Below are positions 52,920-61,167 of a stretch of DNA of 64,000 bases, piece by piece. Source of the DNA: Bacillota bacterium (GTDB taxonomy: Bacteria; Bacillota; Clostridia; Lachnospirales; Cellulosilyticaceae); assembly GCA_023393125.1 (NCBI GenBank), contig JAEWMQ010000030.1, positions 76,527 to 140,526 of the forward strand, read 5' to 3'. Every line of letters begins with the position of its first letter. Position 1 is the stretch's first letter. The notes under the pieces are model-generated. The model was not told the origin of the DNA and ran no database searches. It was given only the letters and a program-made list of their open reading frames with translations. A program made the translations under genes and the position numbers.

Positions 52920-54485
52920 TTATTGCTGCCCTTGTTCCCCTAAGGCTTGATAATAAGCTTTAGCTAAGGTATCCTCTAATACTTCTGGACTTCTAATAGC
53001 TAGGGACATAGCTTGTGCAAGGATATTGGCTTTATCCATACCTGACTGCCAGGAGAATAGACCACCTAAACAGTTTTCAATTACATAAAGTCCTTTAAAG
53101 TAAATAGAGAGTTGATTATCATAAGAAAAAGCAAAATTACCTCTTGGATCTATAATATAAGGGGCTCTAGCTGTATTATCCCAAAGAACTCTATAGCCAT
53201 TTCTATTGAGGTAACTTTTACGAAGTTCATCAAATGTTCTTGTCTCAGTGGCGCCATAGCGTCCATAGAAAGGAAGTCCCATAAGTATTTGTTCAGGGGG
53301 CATGCCTGCATTAATGAGATTTTCTATTTGATTATTTACGCTAGTAGTTGGTGTTAAGGAAAGGTCAGAAGGGTATAGATTAGAGTGATGTCTACCAGCA
53401 GTGGCGCCAGTTTCTCCAGCTGTAAAGTCATAGGCCATTAAATTAAAGTAATTAATAATAGGAGCAATTTCAGCAATCTCAACATTATTGATATAGCTTG
53501 CTTCACCAGTACCTGCTACACTAATCCAAGCTTCATTACCTAATACATCCCTTAAGGCTGTTAATAAAAGGGTGAAGTTCTCTTTATCTTCTCTCCTAGA
53601 CTTAATACCAGCAGCACTACTACCTGGATATTCCCAATCAATATCCACACCATCTAAATTATATTCATTAACCCAACGCTGTGCTTCTCTTGCAAAGGCA
53701 TAGCGGGAAGTTGGAGTGAGTGCAGCATCAGAAAAACCCTCAGCTCCCCATCCGCCTATACCTAGTATAACTTGAAGGTTAGGATTTTCTAATTTTAAGT
53801 TGACTAGTTCACGTAAATATCTTTCGGAGTAAACCTGTAAACTACCGTCTGGATTAATAAGTGCAAAAGCATAAATAACAAAATCAAGTAATACGGCATC
53901 TACATTAGTAGGGTTTCCTAATACATACTCGCCGACTATAGGTGTGTTGTCACAAAGTGGATTAGTACCTAAAGGTTGATTTCCAATGCCCTGAATTTCT
54001 GGGCGATAGCCATCTTGAAGTGTTGTTAAATGATTGAGTAATTGCCCAATTTGCGGAGTACCAAAATTAGGAACGGTGAGGGATTTAGCAAGAGTCTGAT
54101 TTGGTGCAATGATAAAAAGATGGGTTTCTGTAGAAGCGTTCTCATCTATTTCAACTCCATAAAGCTTTCCTATCTCACCTAAGCGATCATCTACAATAGG
54201 AAAAGGCATAGTATAAGAGCTCAGCCTAGCTCCTGCATAAAACCATTGTAAGTGGGCAGCTTTTTTGTCCATACTTAGAGCGATAAGTTCGGTGTTTTTT
54301 TCTTTAAAAGATTTGGCATGTTTAACCAAGCTAATAATTTCATTTTTCCTCCAGTTATTAAAATCTGAAGGATTACATAAAAGAACAACCCACTTTCCTT
54401 CATAATCTTTTAGGTTTACAAGGCCTTGGGTACTTGCAGCACTAAAGGACGGTGCTTTGTCACCTACTTTTAAACGATTACTCAT
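52920..54485 (-). CDS. Peroxiredoxin-like domain fused to a GH18 glycosidase
   Basis: 521 residues from the ATG at 54485, which has AAGGAG 7 bases upstream; an in-frame ATG at 54503 precedes that site. Residues 1-155 have the AhpC/TSA fold pattern (LKVGDKAPSFSAAST, WVVLLCNPSDF, LIALSMDKKAAHLQWF, FPIVDDRLGEIGKLYGV). The peroxidatic Cys is replaced by Arg46 in PSDFNNWRKNE, the catalytic Thr by Asn43, and the later catalytic Arg is also missing, so it cannot be a normal peroxidase. Residues about 180-500 are GH18 with the intact DGVDIDWEYP signature (Asp278-Pro287, acid Glu285), ILGIGGWG and NLMAYDFT. No signal peptide or LysM domain. Substrate unknown; a spore-coat or cytoplasmic muramyl/chitin-related role is possible. 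Confidence 0.88.
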   Translation of the reverse strand: MSNRLKVGDKAPSFSAASTQGLVNLKDYEGKWVVLLCNPSDFNNWRKNEIISLVKHAKSFKEKNTELIALSMDKKAAHLQWFYAGARLSSYTMPFPIVDDRLGEIGKLYGVEIDENASTETHLFIIAPNQTLAKSLTVPNFGTPQIGQLLNHLTTLQDGYRPEIQGIGNQPLGTNPLCDNTPIVGEYVLGNPTNVDAVLLDFVIYAFALINPDGSLQVYSERYLRELVNLKLENPNLQVILGIGGWGAEGFSDAALTPTSRYAFAREAQRWVNEYNLDGVDIDWEYPGSSAAGIKSRREDKENFTLLLTALRDVLGNEAWISVAGTGEASYINNVEIAEIAPIINYFNLMAYDFTAGETGATAGRHHSNLYPSDLSLTPTTSVNNQIENLINAGMPPEQILMGLPFYGRYGATETRTFDELRKSYLNRNGYRVLWDNTARAPYIIDPRGNFAFSYDNQLSIYFKGLYVIENCLGGLFSWQSGMDKANILAQAMSLAIRSPEVLEDTLAKAYYQALGEQGQQ

Positions 54486-54707
54486 AAAACCACTCCTTGT
54501 CAAATGAAATAAGGTTATATTGAATACATCCTATGTAAATGATTTAATACATTATTCATTTTATCCTATTCAAATTTAACTATGAATATGATAGCTTATT
54601 GTAAATAAGCACAAGCTGTAGCAAGATTTTTTAAGTAGTCAAAATATAATTAACAAAATATGGAAGAAGATAATATACTATAGCATATAAGAGAAAGAGG
54701 TGAAGAG

Positions 54708-54923
54708 ATGTCTTCTTGTAGTAAATGTGGTTGTGGCCTTAGCCGTTCTCAAAAAATAATTATATGGGGAGCTTTAATAACATTACTGTTAAATGAAGCC
54801 TTATCAGATGACGGTAAACAATTGATAGGAGGACTCTTAACAAGTATTGGTGACTTACTTATTACAGCACAAACAGCAGATGAGGTTTGTATTATTAAAA
54901 AAAGAGATTGTGGTTCTTTGTAA
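54708..54923 (+). CDS. Small Cys-rich-N-terminus membrane-type protein, unknown
   Basis: 71 residues, not recognised. The N-terminus SSCSKCGCGLSR holds three cysteines, followed by a hydrophobic segment IIIWGALITLLLNEAL and a second hydrophobic stretch QLIGGLLTSIGDLLITA, with two more cysteines near the C-terminus. The ribosome site AAAGAGGTGA is good. Two closely spaced amphipathic or membrane helices with Cys at both ends could suit a spore-associated or bacteriocin-like peptide, but no processing or immunity gene lies nearby. The strong terminator downstream supports that it is a real transcript. Confidence 0.6.
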   Translation: MSSCSKCGCGLSRSQKIIIWGALITLLLNEALSDDGKQLIGGLLTSIGDLLITAQTADEVCIIKKRDCGSL

Positions 54924-54962
54924 AGTAATCAATTAACATATGCTATGTTAAATAGTGATGAA

Positions 54963-55027
54963 GAATAAAAAAATGAGGTGATATAAAGCTCTATACCTAA
55001 ACTTTATATCACCTCATTTTTTATTCT
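54963..55027. terminator. Bidirectional terminator before the htpG end
   Basis: Arms of about 26 bases (AGAATAAAAAA-TGAGGTGATATAAAG and its complement) pair with a single bulged A around a 13-base loop. It serves the small + strand gene and htpG. Confidence 0.92.
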
Positions 55028-55030
55028 AAT

Positions 55031-56935
55031 TTAGATAATCATACCTAGTAATTTATTACTACGTTCTAAGAAGTTATGCATATCTTCTGTACTTAAGCTA
55101 TGGTTAGCTAACTGTGCTAAATCATAAAGCTGTGCACAAAGTAATTCAGTAGTAGTTTGGTCTAACTCCTTGTGTGCTAAGGTATCAATGAGAGGATGGT
55201 TTTGGTTAAGAACTAAAGTAACTTCATCCTCAGGAAGTGGCATATTCATACCTTGCATATTATACATTTTCATCATTTCTTGCATACGACGACTTTCTTC
55301 GGAAATAAGGAGCATAGAGGCTATATCTTGAGACTTAAGGTTTTCTACAGTGACTTTAAGCTTATCTTTGTGAAGAATAGTTTTAAATAAGTCACTTAAT
55401 TTTTCTTCATAAGATTTATCAGCTTCAGCTCCTTTTAAAGCAGAAGAAAGGTCTGAGTCAATACGCATGAATTTGACATCTTTATTTTGATATTCTAGAT
55501 GAGAGATAAATGGTGCATCAATAGAATGCTCTAAGTAAACAGCACAGAGCCCATTTTCCTTAAAGAGTTTGATATATTGAGACTGAGCAGCTTTGTCAGA
55601 AACATAAAAGACCTTATTAGCACCAGTATCTTTAACACGTTCTAGGTATTCATTTAAAGTGACATAGTCTTCATCAGTTGTTTTAAATAAAAGATAGTCT
55701 TTCATTTTATCAAAGAATTTACTTTCTTTTAAACACCCATATTTGATAAATGGAGCAATATCATCCCAGAATTTCTTGTAGTTATCGTTTTCTTTCTTAG
55801 AAAGAGCAATAAGTTTATCAGCTACCTTCTTAGTAATATAATCCGCAATTTTTTTCACAAAACCGTCATTTTGAAGTAAACTACGTGATACATTTAGTGG
55901 TAAATCAGGGCAATCAATAAGACCTTTTAATAAAAGTAAAAATTCAGGAATAACTTCTTTAATGTTTTCTGCTACGAACACTTGATTGTTATAAAGCTTA
56001 ATACGTCCTTCAACAGTTTCTAACTCATGTGAGAGTTTAGGGAAATAAAGAATACCCTTTAATCTAAATGGATAATCCATGTTTAAATGAATCCAGAAAA
56101 GGGGTTCATTAAAATCATGGAAGGTATTACGGTAGAAAGTTTTATACTCTTCATCAGTGCAGTCATTAGGATTTTTCACATAAAGAGGATGAGAATCATT
56201 AATAGGAGTTCGTACTACTGGTGCAAGTTCCTCATCAGAAAGCTCTTCTCCTTTAGCTTTTGCTTCTTCTATTTTCTTAGCTTGGGCAGCAGTTTCTTCT
56301 GCTTCTTTTTCCTCATCAACGACATAAATAGGTACAGGCATAAAAGAGCAATATTTTTCAATAGCTTCTTTTAAATCATAAAAGTTTAAGAAGGTGTTAC
56401 TTTCCTCTGTAATAAAGAGGGTAATACTTGTACCTCGTGTTGTTCTTGTACCTTCAGAAAGTTCATAAGTTGTACCACCATCACAGGTCCATTTAATAGC
56501 TTTTGTATCCTTGTAGGATAAGGTATCAATGACTACTTGCCCAGCCACCATAAAAGCAGAGTAAAAACCAAGACCAAAGTGACCAATAATTTGATCTTGA
56601 TCCATTTTATCTTTGTATTGAGCTAAGAAATCTTCAGCACCAGAAAAGGCGATTTGATTGATATATTTCTCAATTTCTTCCTCTGTCATACCAATACCAT
56701 TATCAGAGAAAGTAAGTGTTTTATTAGTCTTGTTTAAAGTAACAGTTACTTTAAATGGTTCACTTACTGTATCTGTTGCTTCACCAATATCACATAGCTT
56801 TTTAAACTTGAGAATAGCATCACAAGCATTTGAAATAAGCTCACGAGTGAAAATATCGTGATCAGAATAAAGCCATTTTTTGATAATAGGGAAGATATTT
56901 TCGCTATGAATAGATAAATTACCTTGTTTAGACAT
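55031..56935 (-). CDS. htpG: Chaperone protein HtpG (Hsp90)
   Basis: 634 residues, normal length. The N-terminal GHKL ATPase has ELISNACDAILKFK, SDNGIGMTEEEIEKYI, GHFGLGFYSAFMVA and GTSITLFI. The middle domain contains the catalytic-loop region LPLNVSRSLLQND, and the C-terminal dimerisation domain completes it. It is an ATP-dependent cytoplasmic chaperone. A Glu/Ala/Lys-rich charged insert (about 205-235) lies after the ATPase domain. AGGAGG precedes the - strand start. It lies downstream of the truA group but is separated by a 118-base gap, so it probably has its own promoter. Confidence 0.97.
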   Translation of the reverse strand: MSKQGNLSIHSENIFPIIKKWLYSDHDIFTRELISNACDAILKFKKLCDIGEATDTVSEPFKVTVTLNKTNKTLTFSDNGIGMTEEEIEKYINQIAFSGAEDFLAQYKDKMDQDQIIGHFGLGFYSAFMVAGQVVIDTLSYKDTKAIKWTCDGGTTYELSEGTRTTRGTSITLFITEESNTFLNFYDLKEAIEKYCSFMPVPIYVVDEEKEAEETAAQAKKIEEAKAKGEELSDEELAPVVRTPINDSHPLYVKNPNDCTDEEYKTFYRNTFHDFNEPLFWIHLNMDYPFRLKGILYFPKLSHELETVEGRIKLYNNQVFVAENIKEVIPEFLLLLKGLIDCPDLPLNVSRSLLQNDGFVKKIADYITKKVADKLIALSKKENDNYKKFWDDIAPFIKYGCLKESKFFDKMKDYLLFKTTDEDYVTLNEYLERVKDTGANKVFYVSDKAAQSQYIKLFKENGLCAVYLEHSIDAPFISHLEYQNKDVKFMRIDSDLSSALKGAEADKSYEEKLSDLFKTILHKDKLKVTVENLKSQDIASMLLISEESRRMQEMMKMYNMQGMNMPLPEDEVTLVLNQNHPLIDTLAHKELDQTTTELLCAQLYDLAQLANHSLSTEDMHNFLERSNKLLGMII

Positions 56936-57053
56936 AGGTATTCCTCCTTAGATAAATATAAATATTGTTTTGAATATTATATTGCAAACATTTAAAGAAA
57001 ATATATGCAATTATAATATGGAATAAATCTCATAGGATGTCAAGTAACTTATA

Positions 57054-57224
57054 TTATTGCATTTTACGTTGAACAAAAATGAGTCCAACAATACAAAGCA
57101 AAGCAGCTATGACTGATAAAATAGTAATCAGCATATGATGAAGCACAAGTGTTGCTACTAAAAACTGTAGGATTACCATAATGAGTAGTAAAATAAAACT
57201 AAGCTGTAATTTCCCATAATTCAT
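57054..57224 (-). CDS. Small two-span membrane protein, 56 residues
   Basis: Found by reading the - strand of the gap between htpG and the DUF5721-like gene. It begins MNYGKLQLSFILLLIMVILQ and ends FVQRKMQ, with two hydrophobic helices (about 8-28 and 31-51) and a positively charged tail. AAGGAGA lies 8 bases before the ATG. It follows the DUF5721-like gene by 38 bases in the same direction, so it likely belongs to the truA transcript. Function unknown. Confidence 0.7.
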   Translation of the reverse strand: MNYGKLQLSFILLLIMVILQFLVATLVLHHMLITILSVIAALLCIVGLIFVQRKMQ

Positions 57225-57262
57225 TGTTAAAATCTCCTTTGTAAAAAGATATAAGTAAAAAT

Positions 57263-57724
57263 TTAAATGAATTGATATTTAAATAGAAAGTTCTTGATTT
57301 TTTCATCCCAAAGCTGTTCGCTACTTTTATCCAGAGTAAAGGTCTTATAGGCCATACCTGTGCTACAACTGATTTGATTATCTTTAAAGGTAATATTTAA
57401 ATAAAAGGTAGAGGCATCAGGCGATAAGCTGGCTGTCTTTTCACCATTAGTCGAAAGCACTATTTTGAAATAAGTAGGTAGTTTGTTTCCTGACATGAGC
57501 TCATACACATGTTTACGTATATCACCCCAAGGAAGAAACTGAGAAAGAGAAGCAGTTGAATCTTCATTTATATCATTAAAATAATCTTTATTACGCTCAC
57601 CAGAAAGTATCATTTTAAAGGCCATATGTGCTACAACCTCTCTTACTTCAAAGGTATCAAACAAATCAGATTTAAGTAATTTTGCCATGAAATCCTTGCG
57701 ATTAGCAATATCAAAAATTTGCAT
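57263..57724 (-). CDS. Conserved hypothetical protein, DUF5721-like
   Basis: 153 residues, cytoplasmic, no signal. MQIFDIANRKDFMAKLLKSD and FLPWGDIRKHVYELMSGNKLP resemble the DUF5721 family of Lachnospirales proteins; this assignment is from memory and tentative. The C-terminal half is beta-rich (FKIVLSTNGEKTASL, TFYLNITFKDNQISCSTG). Function unknown. It lies 27 bases downstream of truA, so the two are probably co-transcribed. Its ribosome site AAAGGAG lies in that gap. Confidence 0.72.
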   Translation of the reverse strand: MQIFDIANRKDFMAKLLKSDLFDTFEVREVVAHMAFKMILSGERNKDYFNDINEDSTASLSQFLPWGDIRKHVYELMSGNKLPTYFKIVLSTNGEKTASLSPDASTFYLNITFKDNQISCSTGMAYKTFTLDKSSEQLWDEKIKNFLFKYQFI

Positions 57725-57751
57725 TGTAAACTCCTTTCATTGAGATAGACT

Positions 57752-58492
57752 TTAATAATCTACACGTTGCATACATAAACCATGTGCAGGGGCAGTAAAG
57801 CCAGCTTCACTTCTTATTTGATTTTCTAGTAAAGTAAGCATGTTTTCTGGAGAGCGTTCACCTAGACCAACTTCTATTAAAGTGCCTGTTAGAATACGTA
57901 CCATATGTTGCAAAAAGCCATTACCTTCATAGGTGAAATGAATCATGGATCCTTCTTGGGTAATGGTTATATTAAATAAATGACGAGTAGTAGATTTGGT
58001 TTTTGATTTTAAAGAAGTAAAAGCTTTAAAATCATGAGTACCTAATAAATAATTTGCTGCAGTTTGCATACGCTCAATGTCTAATGGAGATGCTAGATGA
58101 TAAGCATACTTTAAAGTAAATGGGTTAGCAAATAGACCATTATCAACAGTATACGTATAACATTTTCTAAGAACATTATAACGTGCATGAAAACGCGGAG
58201 AAGCAATGCCTAATTCTAAAATGGCAATATCTTGTGGTAAATAGCTACTTAAATAATTTAAGACATCTACAGGCTCTATATATTGTTCGGCATGAAAATT
58301 ACAAACTTGGCCTTTTGAATGAACACCAGCATCGGTTCTGCCAGAAGAAATGATTTGGATATTTTCCTCAAAACATTGAGTAAGTACGTTTTCAAGTCGT
58401 CCTTGAATTGTTTTTTCGGGATGCTTACTTTGTTTTTGAAAACCATTATATTTAGAGCCATCATAGGCTAGTGTTAATTTATAATTTGTCAT
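57752..58492 (-). CDS. truA: tRNA pseudouridine synthase A
   Basis: 246 residues, normal length. TruA makes pseudouridine at tRNA positions 38-40. It begins NYKLTLAYDGSKYNGFQKQ, has the catalytic Asp in SSGRTDAGVHSKGQV, and the RCYTYTVDN and GNGFLQHMVRILTGTLIEVG motifs. An extended -10 element TGCTATACT (- strand, 58527-58535) lies about 35 bases upstream. It heads a - strand group with the DUF5721-like and 56-residue genes, and is divergent from the purine permease gene. Confidence 0.95.
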   Translation of the reverse strand: MTNYKLTLAYDGSKYNGFQKQSKHPEKTIQGRLENVLTQCFEENIQIISSGRTDAGVHSKGQVCNFHAEQYIEPVDVLNYLSSYLPQDIAILELGIASPRFHARYNVLRKCYTYTVDNGLFANPFTLKYAYHLASPLDIERMQTAANYLLGTHDFKAFTSLKSKTKSTTRHLFNITITQEGSMIHFTYEGNGFLQHMVRILTGTLIEVGLGERSPENMLTLLENQIRSEAGFTAPAHGLCMQRVDY

Positions 58493-58526
58493 AGTAACCT
58501 CTTCTTAATCATTAGTGTTTTAGCTC

Positions 58527-58535
58527 AGTATAGCA
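58527..58535 (-). promoter_or_regulatory. Extended -10 promoter element of truA
   Basis: On the - strand the sequence reads TGCTATACT (TGnTATACT), a form that tolerates a weak -35 element; none is evident. Confidence 0.45.
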
Positions 58536-58644
58536 CAAAACCAGTGGGGATGCATTTGGGAAGGAATAAAATCTTTTAAAGCATCAACTAAAAATAGATA
58601 AATTATACTCTTATAACATAAAATTAACCGAGAATAATGATATA

Positions 58645-58682
58645 ATCGAACGAAAAAAATATTAACAAGAAAAATGTTCGAT
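58645..58682. promoter_or_regulatory. PurR-box-like inverted repeat upstream of the purine permease
   Basis: ATCGAAC (58645-58651) and GTTCGAT (58676-58682) are a perfect inverted repeat with 24 bases between them. B. subtilis PurR boxes are two inverted CCGAAC-type sites with about 22-23 bases between the same cores. The repeat ends 5 bases before the -35 element. PurR control is inference, but the spacing and the target gene fit. Confidence 0.6.
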
Positions 58683-58687
58683 TTTTA

Positions 58688-58716
58688 TTGACCTTCTCTA
58701 TAAATTCATGTATGAT
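58688..58716 (+). promoter_or_regulatory. Promoter of the NCS2 permease gene
   Basis: TTGACC (58688-58693) and TATGAT (58711-58716) with a 17-base spacer, directly downstream of the PurR-like box. Confidence 0.75.
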
Positions 58717-58762
58717 AATGAAGGAGAAAATGGTTAACATAATTATATTTCAGGGAGGCAAC

Positions 58763-60124
58763 ATGGAGTTCTTTAAATTAAAACAAAATCATACGACAGT
58801 TAAAAAAGAAATTGTAGCTGGGATTACTACCTTTATGACTATGGCATATATTTTAGCTGTCAATCCAGATATTTTAAGTGCAGCAGGAATGAATAAACAA
58901 GGTGTGTTTGTTGCTACTGTATTAGCCTCAGTAATAGCTTCTGTACTAATGGGATTATGTGCTAATTATCCTTTTGGATTAGCACCAGGTATGGGGCTTA
59001 ATGCTTTTTTTGCTTATACAGTTGTTATTAAAATGGGTTATTCATGGCAGTTTGCATTAGCAGCAGTATTTGTAGAAGGTTTGATTTTTATTTTACTTAC
59101 AGTATGTAATGTAAGAGAAGCACTTTTCAATGCCATTCCAAACTGCATGAAATACTCTGTGAGCGCGGGTATTGGTTTGTTTATTGCTTTTGTTGGGTTA
59201 AAGAATGCAGGCATTGTGGTAGCAGATGAATCTAATTTTGTAGCTTTAGGAAGTATGGTAACACCACAAACAGTATTATGTATGTTAGGCGTTATATTAA
59301 CGGTTGTTTTAATGAAGCGCAATGTAAAAGGTGCTATGCTTATTGGTATTTTAGGCACTTGGTTATTAGGTATTTTAGCGCAATTAACAGGTTGGTATGT
59401 AGTAGATCCAACTATTGGACAATATTCACTTATACCAAGTTTTTCATCACAAAGCTCATTATTTGCAGGATTTGGTGAAGTGGCATTTAAATTCCCTCAT
59501 ATGACAGAAATATTTGGGAGTGCTGAAAGTATTTTCAACTTTATTATCGTTGTATTCTCATTCTTATTTGTAGATTTATTTGATACATTAGGTACACTTA
59601 TGGGTGTAGCTACCAAAGCTGGCTACTTAAATGAAAAAGGTGAATTACCTCGTATTAAACAAGCATTTTTTGCAGATGCTGTTGGAACATCAGTAGGAGC
59701 ACTTTTAGGAACTTCTACAGTGACAACATTCGTTGAAAGTACAGCTGGTGTTATGGAAGGCGGACGTACAGGTCTTACAGCTATTTCTACAGGTATATGC
59801 TTTGCATTAGCACTTTTCTTATCACCTATTTTCTTAGCAATTCCAAGTTTTGCTACAGCACCAGCATTAATTGTAGTAGGAGTATTAATGTTAGATGGTA
59901 TTTTAAAAGTGGATTTCTCAGATATAACAGAAGCGCTTCCAGCTTTCTTAACAATGGCGATGATGCCATTTACAGCAAGTATTGCAGAAGGTATTATTTT
60001 CGGAGGTATTTCTTATGTACTCATTAAGATGTTTACAGGTAAGAGAAAAGAAGTGAGTATGGTGATGTACATTTTGGCATTATTATTTGTAGTTAAGTTA
60101 ATAATTACTTCAGTAGTACATTAG
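58763..60124 (+). CDS. NCS2 family purine permease (AzgA/PbuG-like)
   Basis: 453 residues from the ATG at 58763 (AGGGAGG upstream; an in-frame codon at 58688 lies in the promoter and is rejected). About 12-14 membrane helices. EIVAGITTFMTMAYILAVNPDIL, GLAPGMGLNAFFAYTVV, FSFLFVDLFDTLGTLMGVA, GTSTVTTFVESTAGVMEGGRTGLTA are signatures of the AzgA branch, which imports adenine, guanine or hypoxanthine by proton symport. The exact base is not determinable. The PurR-like box supports regulation by purine supply. No purine riboswitch was seen. A terminator follows at 60195-60247. Confidence 0.93.
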   Translation: MEFFKLKQNHTTVKKEIVAGITTFMTMAYILAVNPDILSAAGMNKQGVFVATVLASVIASVLMGLCANYPFGLAPGMGLNAFFAYTVVIKMGYSWQFALAAVFVEGLIFILLTVCNVREALFNAIPNCMKYSVSAGIGLFIAFVGLKNAGIVVADESNFVALGSMVTPQTVLCMLGVILTVVLMKRNVKGAMLIGILGTWLLGILAQLTGWYVVDPTIGQYSLIPSFSSQSSLFAGFGEVAFKFPHMTEIFGSAESIFNFIIVVFSFLFVDLFDTLGTLMGVATKAGYLNEKGELPRIKQAFFADAVGTSVGALLGTSTVTTFVESTAGVMEGGRTGLTAISTGICFALALFLSPIFLAIPSFATAPALIVVGVLMLDGILKVDFSDITEALPAFLTMAMMPFTASIAEGIIFGGISYVLIKMFTGKRKEVSMVMYILALLFVVKLIITSVVH

Positions 60125-60429
60125 GAAGAATGTTGTAGAAATAAAACAAGGAAATAGATAAAAGTACATCTTAATATATTTAATAATTTCTTTTGGAGCT
60201 TGTTTAGGAGACTCATGTTTTGTATCCTGAATAAGCTCTTTTTTATTGTATTATAAGGCAGCTGTCATTTTAAGTTTATAACTTTTAAGCAAAATGAAGA
60301 TTGAGTCGATATATAAGAAATAGATGATCATGAAAGAATACGATGGATGGAAAATTAAAAGAGATTTGTGTTTTTATGATTATCATGATAAAATAAAGAA
60401 GATTGAAAATATAAGCAAGGAGAAGGGGG
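60125..60429. other. 305-base gap after the permease; terminator only
   Basis: Apart from the hairpin at 60195-60247 I see no gene or clear promoter. The last 60 bases carry an imperfect AT-rich stretch and AAGGAGA before the MazF-like gene. Confidence 0.5.
60195..60247 (+). terminator. Terminator of the purine permease gene
   Basis: GAGCTTGTTTAGGA pairs with TCCTGAATAAGCTC (two G-U pairs) around a 15-base loop, then TTTTTT. Confidence 0.85.
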
Positions 60430-60957
60430 ATGACTGTGAGTAATGAGGAGTTTATGCTTAGAATTATGGAAGAATTTAATAGCATAAAGAATTACGAGCA
60501 AAAGAGAGGGTTTTTAGAAGATCTTAATTATCATATAGGACAAATCAAGTATTTTTATGATGAGTTAACACCAAACCAAACAGGGGATCCTTCTACAACC
60601 TTCTATAGACCAAAGCAATTACCTAAAGTACATCAAATTGCTTATTTTAATTTAACAAGAGGATTTCCAAAAGAATTATATGGTGGACATTGGTGCTATA
60701 TTTTTAAATACTTTAAAACAAAGTTTGTCATTATACCAACTACTTCAGTTAAAGTGGATTCATTGCCACCAGATAAAGAATTCCAAATGGATATTGAGGT
60801 GAAAAACTTTACAAATCATTACATAACTAGACTGCAGATAGGGGATATGAGAACAGTAGATATTCAAAGACTTTATCCAGCAAAAGGATTTTATGATGTT
60901 ATAACGGATAAAGAAATTATTACTGACAACATAAGTAGAATCTTATTAGAAGAATAG
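60430..60957 (+). CDS. PemK/MazF-like protein, no antitoxin seen
   Basis: 175 residues. The central part, HQIAYFNLTRGFPKELYGG then HWCYIFKYFKTKFVIIPTTS, follows the strand pattern of the CcdB/PemK/MazF fold (substrate-entry strand, GxE-type turn, YIF...IIPTTS core). An N-terminal helical extension of about 60 residues precedes it, longer than classical MazF. Clostridial proteins like this can be endoribonucleases or inactive relatives. No antitoxin frame precedes or follows, so a typical toxin-antitoxin pair is not shown. The start may be the ATG at 60430 or a GTG at 60436; both have a purine-rich site. A 14-bp terminator follows. Confidence 0.6.
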   Translation: MTVSNEEFMLRIMEEFNSIKNYEQKRGFLEDLNYHIGQIKYFYDELTPNQTGDPSTTFYRPKQLPKVHQIAYFNLTRGFPKELYGGHWCYIFKYFKTKFVIIPTTSVKVDSLPPDKEFQMDIEVKNFTNHYITRLQIGDMRTVDIQRLYPAKGFYDVITDKEIITDNISRILLEE

Positions 60958-61002
60958 TACTTTAATATAAAAGTAAAAACATACTAATATACTGTAAAAC
61001 TA

Positions 61003-61041
61003 TACTGCTATGCATTTAAAATGCATAGCAGTTATTTTTTT
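61003..61041 (+). terminator. Terminator after the MazF-like gene
   Basis: ACTGCTATGCATTT pairs perfectly with AAATGCATAGCAGT with almost no loop, then TATTTTTTT. Confidence 0.92.
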
Positions 61042-61167
61042 GTAGATGGCTTTATAAAGTTTATAGATCAGTATATAACAAAAAGATGCTGTAAAATTGT
61101 AGAGTCTTTATTTTGCTAAAGTATTGTATTATAATCTAAATATTACAGAATAAATGGAGGAAGCTAA

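Noticed and set aside
58493..58762. Purine riboswitch before the NCS2 permease
   Set aside because: The conserved loop motifs of the purine aptamer are absent; the inverted repeat fits a protein operator better.
58688..58762. N-terminal extension of the NCS2 permease
   Set aside because: The frame would begin at the -35 element; AGGGAGG supports the ATG at 58763.
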